Shown piece after piece: positions 55,182 through 64,000 of a stretch of 64,000 bases of DNA. The translations under genes were made by a program, and so were the position numbers. Source of the DNA: Pyropia yezoensis. Taxonomy: Eukaryota; Rhodophyta; Bangiophyceae; Bangiales; Bangiaceae. A model generated the notes under the pieces. The model did no database searches and was not told the origin of the DNA. It saw only the letters and a program-made list of their open reading frames with translations. Each line of letters starts with the position of its first letter. Position 1 is the stretch's first letter. Where the stretch lies: positions 15,473,186 through 15,537,185 of the forward strand of contig CM020620.1 in NCBI GenBank assembly GCA_009829735.1. The letters run 5' to 3'.

Positions 55182-55187
55182 TATATA
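55182..55187 (+). promoter_or_regulatory. TATA box of the CACTA-like transposase gene
   Basis: TATATA, about 100 bp upstream of the ATG at 55289; a good core-promoter distance for a short leader. Confidence 0.65.
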
Positions 55188-55288
55188 CGTGGGTCCGGGT
55201 CTCCAATGGGGATCTGACGCTAACCCTCCAATCACATTTTTTCACGTAACTGTGTCTCTTCTCATCCACCTCCTGTGTCGTTGCCACC

Positions 55289-58200
55289 ATGTCCGACGTA
55301 CCTCCCACGAGGAAGGACCTTGATTGCCTGATCTGCGAATTCTCTGTGCGAGGCAGCGCGGGGCTACAATGGCACTACGACTCCGTGCATGCGGACGTGC
55401 CTTGTGGGCGACATGCCCGGCGTGGAAGTGCATCTGGCCACGAGCGGCGGCGACGCAAGCTTGTGACGCGTCGCCTGGCTCGAGTCATGGTGATGCGTGC
55501 TGAAGGATTGGCTGGGGGCGCAGGGTCACCCGTGGGAGCTGATGCAGCCGTCACGTCTTCAGCCCCTCCGCCTCTCGTCAACAGTGGAAGTCACCCGCCG
55601 GGACCATCACATGCGGGTGGCGTCCATGGAGGTATGGCAGGGAGCCACTCGGGCTTCGAGGAAGCCTCTGCGCCGGCAGCTGCTGCTGCACTCCCTGCTG
55701 CTCCGCTGTCGGGAAACGCAGACCCGGCGACCATTGAAGAAGCTGTGCAAGCGGAGCTTGACGGCCTGTTGGAACTGGCCCGGGTGGCTGTAGCTTCTCC
55801 CCCCCCTTCCCCTTCCCCTTCCTCACGGCCTCGCAAGCGGCGCCGGCAGACGGGCGCCGCTACTGCCCAGGCGCAGGGTCCTTCGCATAGCTTGACGCTG
55901 CAGACGAAGCTGAGGGCCATGTTCGAGGAGCTCGGCGACTGGAAGCGGTCTGCGCCGTTGGCCATTAAGCGAAAGCGTGCGAAGGGGGGAAGGTTCAATA
56001 CCGTCAGACTTCGGGCGCTGCAGCGGTTTATACTGACCGTGGGTCGCGGAGGGATGTCGCTGGCAGACTTGGAGAAGCTGTATGACTTCCTAACGGTTTG
56101 GGATGGCACGCAACCTGGCCAACTGAAGGACGTCGGCCACGATCAGAAGCTGCGCGACGTGTTCTCCACCTTCGGTGCATTTAAGGCTGCTGTGAGGGAT
56201 GACATTGACGCCGCTGTCCACCACAAGGGATGGCGCAAGTGCAGCCTCGCTGAGGGTGGACAGCACTACCAGACGTTCTTCACTCCCGCGCTGCACGTCA
56301 TTCTTGATTGGGTCCGCGGCGACCAGAACGTCCGCCTGTGGAGCGGTGCATCGGGACCGGCGCCACCATCTGCGCTTCAGGAGACGCCGCTTGACGGTGA
56401 CGCCTTCCGCCTGTCTGAGAAGGCTGTGATGGATGAGTACGGGCCGGGGAGCTGCGTTTTGGGCATTCACTTCTTCAGTGACTGCTTCCAACTCTCGTGG
56501 TCGGGAGGTAAGTGACGCGGGTGCACCTTGGTGCGCAGTCTGGGGTGGGTCTGTGAGGTAAGAGGGAGGACGACCGCGGGATGCCCAGGTGATAGCTCAG
56601 ACGGAAAACGATCGCGGGATGCCCAGGTGATTGGCGCAGTCAGCGACGTACGCACGGACTAACGCCAGGGTGCTCCGGTCGGAGATCGCTACTCGGTGAC
56701 TTGCCTGCCTCCTGTTTGTTATCAGCCCACAAGCTGTACGCAGTCAGACTCAGGGTCATCAACAGCGTCACGAGAGAGGCGAAGTGGGTCACCGTGGCTT
56801 ACGTACCCGTCGTGAAGACCCTCAAGGAGCCCGCTGGGAAAGAGCGGGCTCGGCAACGCCGCGCCGCAATTCTCCAGCGCGTGCTGTACCTGGTGCTGAG
56901 AAGCACCATCGTCGCTGGTAACGAGGGCGTGACCGTCGAGGACCCTCGCACTGGGCGCTCTGTGGTGGCGTATCCTCGCGTGCTGGCGTACATCTGCGAC
57001 CAGCCTGAGGAGCGCGCAGTATTGTGCTTCAAGGGTGGCTCGTGTGCGCGACCATGCTCCATGTGCGACGTCAAGGTGGGGGATGCCGGGTCGTCCGCGG
57101 CATTAACAGCCAAGGAGCGCGACGTTGTAGCAACTCTTGAGCGGCAGTACGAAGCGGCGCATAGCCGGCGGTCGTCCAAGAGACGAAGAAGGAACGCCAC
57201 TCTGGAGGCTGTGGATAGCTCCAATGGCTTCGTCCCCGCATTGGCTTGTATGGCTGGGCTATCCACAGCTCCACACTTGCTGTTCCGCATGGTCGGATTC
57301 GATATCTTGCACGTAATTCAATTGTGTTTTCTTGCTTGTGTACACGGCGGTGGGGGGATTTCTTGTGTTACTTGGACGGTCGCAGGTAGCTGACGTGCGG
57401 TGCGAGTGTGGCGATCGTGTCGTGCTCATCGGTTGGTTTCTTCTGTTGCAGGTCCTGGATTTGGGAGTCACTCGTCAGTTGGTCCACAGGCTTATCAAGT
57501 TGTTCCCATTCATGTGCGTCGGTGACAAGACGCTTGCTGGAAGTCTCGAAGCTACGAAGCGCGTGGCATTTGAACGACTCAAGTACCTGGGCCGTCGCAG
57601 CCGCGCATGCAAGGCAGATCCTGGGTACGTCGAACGAAGTGGGCAAGTCGACGGCCTGGCCGACGTGGGATTACTTCGTCGTTACGTGCGCTTGTGTGAT
57701 GTACGGGTGGGGACATGTGCGACGGGACCACGGGACCAGTCTGCTGACTCTCTTCCACTCTGCTTTGTTCGCATTGATTGAGCTGCGCCGCGACGTACTG
57801 CGTGAATGTTTCACACCCAGAGCAGATACGCCGTGGGGTCCGATGAGACGCAGGCTTGCTTTACCGCGAAGCAGCAACGGGACGGCGTCTGCATCCTGCC
57901 ACACATTTTTGCGGGCTTGTTTGGGCGACAAGGCGGCAACCCGGCTGCGAACGTTGGCGGCACGCAAGACAGTGCCGACGCGGCCGATGATCCAGAGCCG
58001 GCAGCGGACGATCAAGTCTGCGATGCGGACGATGACGAAGAGGTTGACAAGGTCAAGCGTGGCTTTACCTACGACTGGGGCGCATACCGCTCTACATTTG
58101 GTGACACGCCGCTGCATGAAGCGGTGACCGCTCTGTTTGCTGAGTACGCGACGCTATACATGCGAATTGCCGGCCAAGTCGGTGCTTCTGTCCCCCCGCC

Positions 58201-59272
58201 GTTGACGCGGGACGTCGCCCAGGACATTTCCGAGCACGCCACGCGGTTCGTCCTCGACTACGTCACTCCCATCCTCGGCCAGCTCAACGGCACCAAGTTC
58301 CATCGCCTGCTCTGCCATGTACTGCAGGCCATCAAGATGCATGGAAACCTGCGTAACGGTAACACGGCTGCCAATGAGTCGCAGCATAAGGAGGACAAGG
58401 TTTTCTACTCGCGGACGACGAAGCATCCGGCGTCATTCACAGCCCAGCTTGTGCGCCAGGCGCAAGGGTCGCGAGCCATGCTCGAAGCGCTGGAGCAGCA
58501 GGATGCTGACGCTAAGCGGGCTGCTGCATCAGCCGGACCAGGAGCTGCGCGAGTTGGTGGTGCTACAGCTAGTGGGCGGCGCGGGCGCGCCGCCAGTACC
58601 ACCCTTCGTGCGCGGCGTGACGCGGCCGTCGCCCGTAGAGCTTCGCGCAATGCTGCAGCTACCGAGGGCGGCGCTCAGCGGCCGGCAGCCTCCCACCATC
58701 TGGCGCACGAGACAGTTGCGGAAGTTGCGCAGCGACCGGGCCTTGGCAACCTCCCAAGCTTGCTGGGTCTTCAAGCCGACTACGTTCTGCCGGTACTCGG
58801 CTACGTACGGATTCCTGCGACGTTCGACTGCGGTACGCGAGCGCCCCAGATCGTTCGGGCGTCGCGATCCTTCCGGGAGGCACCCTGGCTGGACGCTGTC
58901 ATCTACTCAGTGGGCGAGGACAAGCAGACCGTCTTTGTTGGCGAGGTACGCGCCCTCCTGCGGAGACCAGATGGGGACATCGCTGTCGTGTGCGAGATGG
59001 AGCCCGTCAGTGCCGTTTTTGGCTGTCCACTTGCGGCGCGCGGATGTACTCGTCTGAAATGGCTGCGACGCCCCGGTGGAGTCAACTGCTCCTTGCGAGT
59101 GGTTCCGGTCAAGGACTTCAGGCGGGTTGCCCACGTAGTCCCTGACTTCCGGGACCTTGATATGCGACGAGGGGTGGGCGCCGCGCCCGCCGGTGAGCTG
59201 GATCCTTTAGATCAGCGTCTTGCGATGAGATTCTTTTTGAATGCCTTCTATCCGTGGGAGGTGCCACGATGA
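55289..59272 (+). CDS. CACTA/Plavaka-like transposase, four exons
   Basis: Exons 55289-56507, 56726-57312, 57452-57624 and 57826-59272, all with GT-AG borders and matching phases, give 1141 residues. The N-terminus has a C2H2 finger (CLICEFSVRGSAGLQWHYDSVH), then a Ser/Pro-rich linker. The catalytic core follows the tnp2/Plavaka pattern: HFFSDCFQLSW (first Asp), the AHKLYAVRLRVIN block across intron 1, a CSMCD knuckle, GFDILH joined to VLDLGVTRQ across intron 2 (second Asp), and TAANESQHKEDK near 58375 (probable Glu). The C-terminal part (~58750-59270) is separate and folded-looking. No stop interrupts the spliced frame. Family assignment is by motif order only; a KDZ-type relative is the main alternative. 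Confidence 0.7.
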
Positions 59273-61275
59273 AGTCGATGCCTTTTCCTTTGAGTTTTTG
59301 CATACGAGTGACTCTGACCTGATGCACGGCGTGTATCCTCTCGCGAGTACCGACGTGAGAGTGAACTGCTGCTGTCGTGACAACTGCAAAAGGCCCTGCG
59401 TTGAGCCCACATCCCTCTCCTCCTCGCCACCTCCGTCACTTGCACAACTCTAAATAGTGGCGCACGTCCGATCCCAGCAAGGAGTGCTGCAGCAGCTCGG
59501 CCTTCCCCCCCAACTGTCCAGCACGGCCGGGTTTGCACTTTTCCTTTGCCGCCGCTTTACGAGAGGACGGAACATACCGTCCATCAATCACTAGAAGGCC
59601 GCCGACGGCTGGTCCATCTGCTTCAGCTGCTGTGCCCCGAAGTGCGCAATGGCGACGGTGCTGACCGTACCAGGCAGACCGCCGTTCTCAGCTTTGTCGC
59701 CGAGCGCCACAAATGAGAGTGCGACATTGGCCACGTTCGACGCCGGCGGCGCTGGGCCCTGCAGGGCCGTCATCATTCCGTCGGCGTGAGGGCGCCCTTC
59801 GGCACAGACCTGGTACGCACGTTGGCATAATGCTGTGGTATTACGAGACAGTTTAGGAACCGGGTTGCGACCGGTTGCGGTGAGGAGAAGAGACTGCTGC
59901 GGAGAACGTCGCTGACGCGCCCGTGTACGAATGCGGCCGCACCGTGCAGAGCTCCCACGGCGTGCGGTGACCAGGACACACCAGTCCTGGGCACTCGCTG
60001 ACGCGAAGCAATTGCTTCAAGTTCTCTCGGCCGCGGCTCAAGTGGATCGCGATGTGTCCAATCAGAGCATGGGAATGCGAGCTGTCACGACGTGACACAC
60101 ACGTGATTCTACAGCCTTCTGCTGTCGACTCGCTGACGCGTCAGAAATGGGTTCGGAGCCCCGGTAATCGCAGCCATCGCTGCGGGCGGTCGTCGGCCTG
60201 CGCGTTAGCGTAAACTGGACCATTCCCTGGCCAACGACCTCCGAATTCGATGCACCGGACGCCAACGCACTCCGCGTTCCTGGGGCGTTGGGGTTCAGGG
60301 TAATACGTGACGATCCCGCTGCCGCACGTGGTGGCGGATTCTTTCTGTTCCACAATCCGTTGATATGGACAATGCCTCACGAGTGTGCGTGTTGCGCTGA
60401 AGGAGGGCGCCGCGGGTTGATTCGTCAGGCTGGGGGGCCCAAAAGAAGGCGCTCTTTTGCATGCACAAAGCGTCGGCCCCTGTCGCAAGTCGAAAAGAGT
60501 ATCTCCTTGCGCTTCTCGGCCAGAAGAGGCCCGGACGGGGGGGGGGGGGTGGGGGAGGCTGCGGCCGGTTGAGGAAGCGCCACGTGTTTGGCGCGGCCAC
60601 CTCCGTTTCCCTTTCAAATCCTCTCCGCTGCGTGTCGGCGTCTGAGTGGTGGGAGTTGAATGTACGGCCACCGACTGCATTCCACGCGGCGGGGCAGGGG
60701 CAGGGGTCCGGCACTCTGACCCTCTTTTCTCCACCCGCGCCACCCCCCTCCACAGACTGGATGGGATCACGCGGGGGCCCGCGCTCCCCGGCTGCCTCCC
60801 GCCCCCATCACCCGGCGGCCAGCGACCCAGGCGGCCGGCCACAGATACCCCGCCAGCGACAGCGACGAGCGGGTGCATGGCGGAGCGTCCAGGCGGGCCC
60901 GCCTCGGGCGCCCCCAACCTCCCCCCGTCACGGCCGCGTCCAGTGACCGCAACGGGCGGGGGGCGGGCAGGCCTGCATTGTGAGCCACTTGGCCGGGGGG
61001 GGGGGGGGCGTGTGGCTGCGTGCGCCACCGGCGGGCGGCGGCGGCGCGGCGCGGCGCTCGTGTGCACATACAGAGGTGCCCCGGGGAGCCGCCATCGCCC
61101 GCCGCCCCCGCCCGCAACCGCCTCGTGTGCGCGCACGGCGCACGGCAGCAGCAATGGCCTCGGATCTGCAACCCCCACCACCTGCCCCCGACGCATCCCC
61201 CGCGGTAGGTGGCTGCACGCCAGTACCAAGCACCTCGGCGGGAGCCCCGCCCTCAGATGGCATGGGCAGAGGGGG
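59273..61275. other. 3' flank of the transposase, no gene recognised
   Basis: Three copies of TCGCTGACGCG (59909, 59995, 60130) look like subterminal repeats. A 14-bp palindrome GAAGCAATTGCTTC is at ~60007. A minus-strand frame 59776-59591 (61 codons, MMTALQGPAPPASNVAN...) could be a gene end but has no domain. A G-run of ~13 lies at 60538. Confidence 0.4.
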
Positions 61276-61825
61276 GCTTTGGCGGCTCCCCTGGCCATAC
61301 GGCAATGGCCGGCGCACAGGTGGGTCCTCAGGGCCACTGCCCCGCTCCCCGAAGTGCATTCTACCGCCCTTCCCCGCCCACTGTAGGGAGCGGGGGAACG
61401 ACCCTGGGCGCCCGCGCTATCTCCGCCTGCGGCGCAGCGCTTCCGCCGGGCCACCAACGCCGTGGGATGATTGCTCGCCGCACGTTCCGGGCAACGGCCG
61501 CAGCCGCAGCCCGGAACGGCCACCTGGCAGCAGGCGGGTTTGCAGACTGCTTCTCCGCGGGCAACGGGGGGGGGGGCGGTGTACGGGCGCGGCGGGGGGA
61601 GGGGGGGCGGTGCGGGTGCGGCTGGGGGGGCCGGGAGGGGGGGCGGGGGGGGGGGGGATGGATGCCAACGCCGCCCGGTGCACGGGGACTACGCACCCAC
61701 CTCGGGCGGCCGGCCGTCCTATTTAGCCGCCGCCGCCGGTCGCCCCCACGCCGACAGACCACCCCATCCCACAACCAGCACCACCACCCCTCCCCACACC
61801 CAACACCACCACCCCTCCCCACGCC
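61276..61825 (+). repeat. Right arm of the 550-bp inverted repeat
   Basis: Inverse of 48071-48620. It ends 38 bp before the ATG at 61863, so here the repeat forms the upstream region of the Sel1-repeat gene. Confidence 0.9.
61720..61726 (+). promoter_or_regulatory. TATA-like box upstream of the Sel1-repeat gene
   Basis: TATTTAG in GC-rich sequence, ~140 bp before the ATG. The inverted copy at 48171 carries TATTTAA. Confidence 0.4.
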
Positions 61826-61862
61826 TTTGCATACTGGGTCTACTGCCGTCGCGGCCCTGTGG

Positions 61863-63451
61863 ATGGGGCGGATCGCGCCGTGGCTTGTGCCGTGGCTGGT
61901 ACTGGCGAGCAGTCACGTGCGATCGGCGCCCGTGGTTCCTGGTGGCCGCGCGGCTGTAGTGCAGGCGTCTACCGCGGCTGCGGCTGCGTGTAGCACTCTC
62001 TGGCGTCGGCCAGCACCAACGTAGATGCGATTACCAGCGCGATCAAGCAGGCTGGGGTTGGGGTCAAGGCCCTCGGGCACGCACTGAGCAACAATGACGA
62101 ATGGGTGCGGGTTGGAGAGTCCATCCCTGTTGCTGCGCCCTTTTTTGTTGTGCTTGGCGGCTGTCTGCCGGATGTGTGCGGCGGTGGCGGCAGAGCGGCG
62201 CAACCTTTCGTCTGTGATGAACGCAGCCCGTCGTCAGGCTGAGCTGTGCGTCTATGCGCTGTTGTTCAGTTCGCTGCGCTCGGGCACTGACGGCCTGGTG
62301 GCTCGCGGCCTGGCGGATCAGCTATCTGCGTTGGAGGAGGACGTATGGCAGCTGCTACAGTTCCGGTGCTACTGTCGTCGCAGACGGCCTGCCTTCGGAT
62401 TCCAGGGTCAGCCGCCATTCGCAGTAAAGAAGCACTTGCTCGAACTGCGCGGCGAGCTGATGCTGTTACTGCAGCTCGCGGCGCTGCAGCTGCATGAAGT
62501 AGGCCTTGCGGACGACACATCGACGTCGTCGCCATCCGCTGCCACCAAGCCTTTTGCGGTGGTGGAGCTGTACAACGAGGCGGCTGCGGCGGGCAATGCG
62601 CTTGCGACATCCAACTTGGGCGTCTGCTACGAGAGGGGACTGGGGGTGGCCAAGGACGAGAAGCGGGCTGTAGAGCTCTTCCAGGAGGCGGCGGCTGCCG
62701 GCGACGCGGGCGCCAATCGTCACTTGGGCGTCTGCTATGAGAGGGGACTGGGAGTGGCCAAGGACGAGAATCGGGCGGTGGAGCTCTTCCAGAAGGCGGT
62801 GGCGGGGGGGGATTTGGCCGGCAAGATTCACTTGGGTGTCTGCTACGAGAGGGGACTGATGGTGGCCAAGGACGTGAAGCGGGCGTTGAAGCTGTATCAG
62901 GAGGCGGCGGAGGGAGGGGATGCGGCCGGCAAGCGTCACTTGGGCTATTGCTTCCGGCAGGGGCTGGGGGTGGCCAAGGACGAGAAGCGGGCTGTAGAGC
63001 TCTTCCAGGAGGCGGCGGCTGCCGGCGACGCGGGCGCCAATCGTCACTTGGGCGTCTGCTATGAGAGGGGACTGGGGTGGCCAAGGACGAGAAGCGGGCG
63101 GTGAAGCTCTTCCAGAAGGCGGTGGCGGGGGGGGATTTGGCCGGCAAGATTCACTTGGGTGTCTGCTACGAGAGGGGACTGATGGTGGCCAAGGACGTGA
63201 AGCGGGCGTTGAAGCTGTATCAGGATGCGGCGGAGGGAGGGGATGCGGCCGGCAAGCGTCACTTGGGCTATTGCTTCCGGCAGGGGCTGGGGGTGGCCAA
63301 GGACGAGAAGCGAGCGTTGAAGCTCTTCCAAAAGGCTGCGGCAGTGGCAAAAGCGGCGGCTGCTGTGGCAGCGGCGTGCCGGCATGCGCCGACCCCCTTT
63401 CCCCCCCGCCATGCGCCCCGCCCGGACCGACCCGCTCCCCGCCGTCGCTAG
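61863..63451 (+). CDS. Sel1-repeat protein with signal-like N-terminus; frameshifted
   Basis: Likely start MGRIAPWLVPWLVLASSHV (61863), a secretory-type signal. The frame then changes: a segment reading VDAITSAIKQAGVGVKALGHALSN lies in another frame (~62010-62180), and from ~62220 the original frame resumes, so one or two small introns are likely. From 62607 seven Sel1-like repeats of 36 residues follow (pattern HLGVCYERGLGVAKDEKRAV). Sel1 repeats are TPR-related helical scaffolds for protein interaction. In repeat five a G-run at ~63074 is one base short, shifting the frame; repeats continue to ~63361 in the new frame and end in a Pro/Arg tail at 63451. Either an assembly error or a real null allele. 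Confidence 0.7.
62607..63361 (+). repeat. 108-bp tandem coding repeats with a duplicated three-unit block
   Basis: Units start at 62607, 62715, 62823, 62931, 63039, 63146 and 63254. The block 62715-63038 is nearly identical to 63039-63361, unit for unit, so the array grew by duplication of a 324-bp block. Confidence 0.9.
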
Positions 63452-64000
63452 AGCAAACGGAAACGGGCGGCACAAGAGAACCACCGCAAGGTGACGGCTG
63501 GGGCGGCGGCGGGCACAGCGGCGGGAGCGGTAGCGAGGACGACCCGCGGACGTGTCCGGCGCGTCAATGGCGGCCGCGGGCCACGTGGCGTCGTGGTGGC
63601 ATGCCGTCTCAATCGCGGGCACCGCCCCCCTTCCCCGCCAGACCCACCACCGGCGACCCATTCTCGTTGCCAGCCGACAACAGCGCCACACAGCAACCAC
63701 ACCCAAGCGAGACGGGATAGATGGCGGCAGCGGCAGCGATGGCGGCAGCACCAGCCGCTGGATGTGCAAGCAGCCGAAAAGAAGGGAAGTGGCCTGCGGC
63801 AACGACGGCAAAAGGCAGCCGCGACAGCAGGAGCATCCGCAATGGCGACACACGTCAGCAGCGACCGCAGGGGCGGCAGCGGTGGTGGCGGCGGCGGCGC
63901 GGCCGCCGGAGCGGCGGTCGAGGAGAGGAAGCACTGACGACACCGTGGAGGTGACGACCCAGGCGGGGGCGCGCAGACGCCTTCCCCCCGGTTCCCTCAG
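63452..64000. other. Intergenic to window end
   Basis: GCG/GCA-rich, open on several frames, no domain. Confidence 0.4.

Noticed and set aside
57789-57814. A 26-nt intron in the CACTA-like transposase
   Set aside because: A single ~200-nt intron (57625-57825) joins the flanking exons in phase and makes it unnecessary.
60141-61523. 460-codon minus-strand frame overlapping the right inverted arm
   Set aside because: The part shared with the left arm is only duplicated DNA; the remainder is Pro/Arg-rich and has no domain.

Overview
The window reads as nuclear DNA of a eukaryote with a very GC-rich genome. Genes are sparse, carry GT-AG introns, and are surrounded by long G/C homopolymers, GCG-type trinucleotide arrays and many transposable elements. 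A nucleus-encoded DUF3007 protein (a cyanobacterial and plastid family) with a transit-peptide-like first exon, and a plant-type complex I small subunit, point to an alga with a primary-type plastid. My best inference is a bangiophyte red alga (Porphyra/Pyropia type). No rRNA, tRNA or CRISPR was recognised.

1-14 kb is transposon territory. A Ty3/gypsy chromovirus enters from the left, has its polymerase gene split by a piggyBac-type element with CTAG target duplications, resumes in exactly the right frame, and ends at 10459 in a 469-bp LTR. Between pol and the LTR is a 647-codon antisense ORF. A decayed Mutator-like (MULE) transposase gene follows (about 11-14 kb). 14-21 kb is mostly low-complexity DNA.

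21-31 kb holds a phospholipase/carboxylesterase-family hydrolase, a minus-strand bZIP-like protein, a 932-bp inverted-repeat element, an apparently intact Tc1/mariner DD34E transposon and an unrecognised minus-strand gene interrupted by one stop.

31-46 kb is the main host-gene block: a RING-domain pseudogene, a large RING-ePHD-PHD(x3)-BRCT(x2) protein resembling plant BRCA1/BARD1, a BCL7-like protein with an enormous Ala/Gly/Pro tail, a 239-bp MITE related to the piggyBac element, then two two-exon minus-strand genes (DUF3007 plastid protein; complex I 21-kDa-type subunit). The BRCA1/BARD1-like and BCL7-like genes lie next to each other and would both act in chromatin or DNA repair, but nothing shows they are co-regulated.

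46-64 kb contains a 15-bp minisatellite, then two 550-bp inverted repeats (48071-48620 and 61276-61825) bracketing a divergent gene pair: a coiled-coil protein on the minus strand and a four-exon CACTA/Plavaka-like transposase on the plus strand, each with a TATA box. The right repeat leads into a Sel1-repeat protein gene whose repeats arose by block duplication and which carries a one-base frameshift.

All functional calls come from reading protein motifs by eye; splice models are hand-derived and need transcript support.
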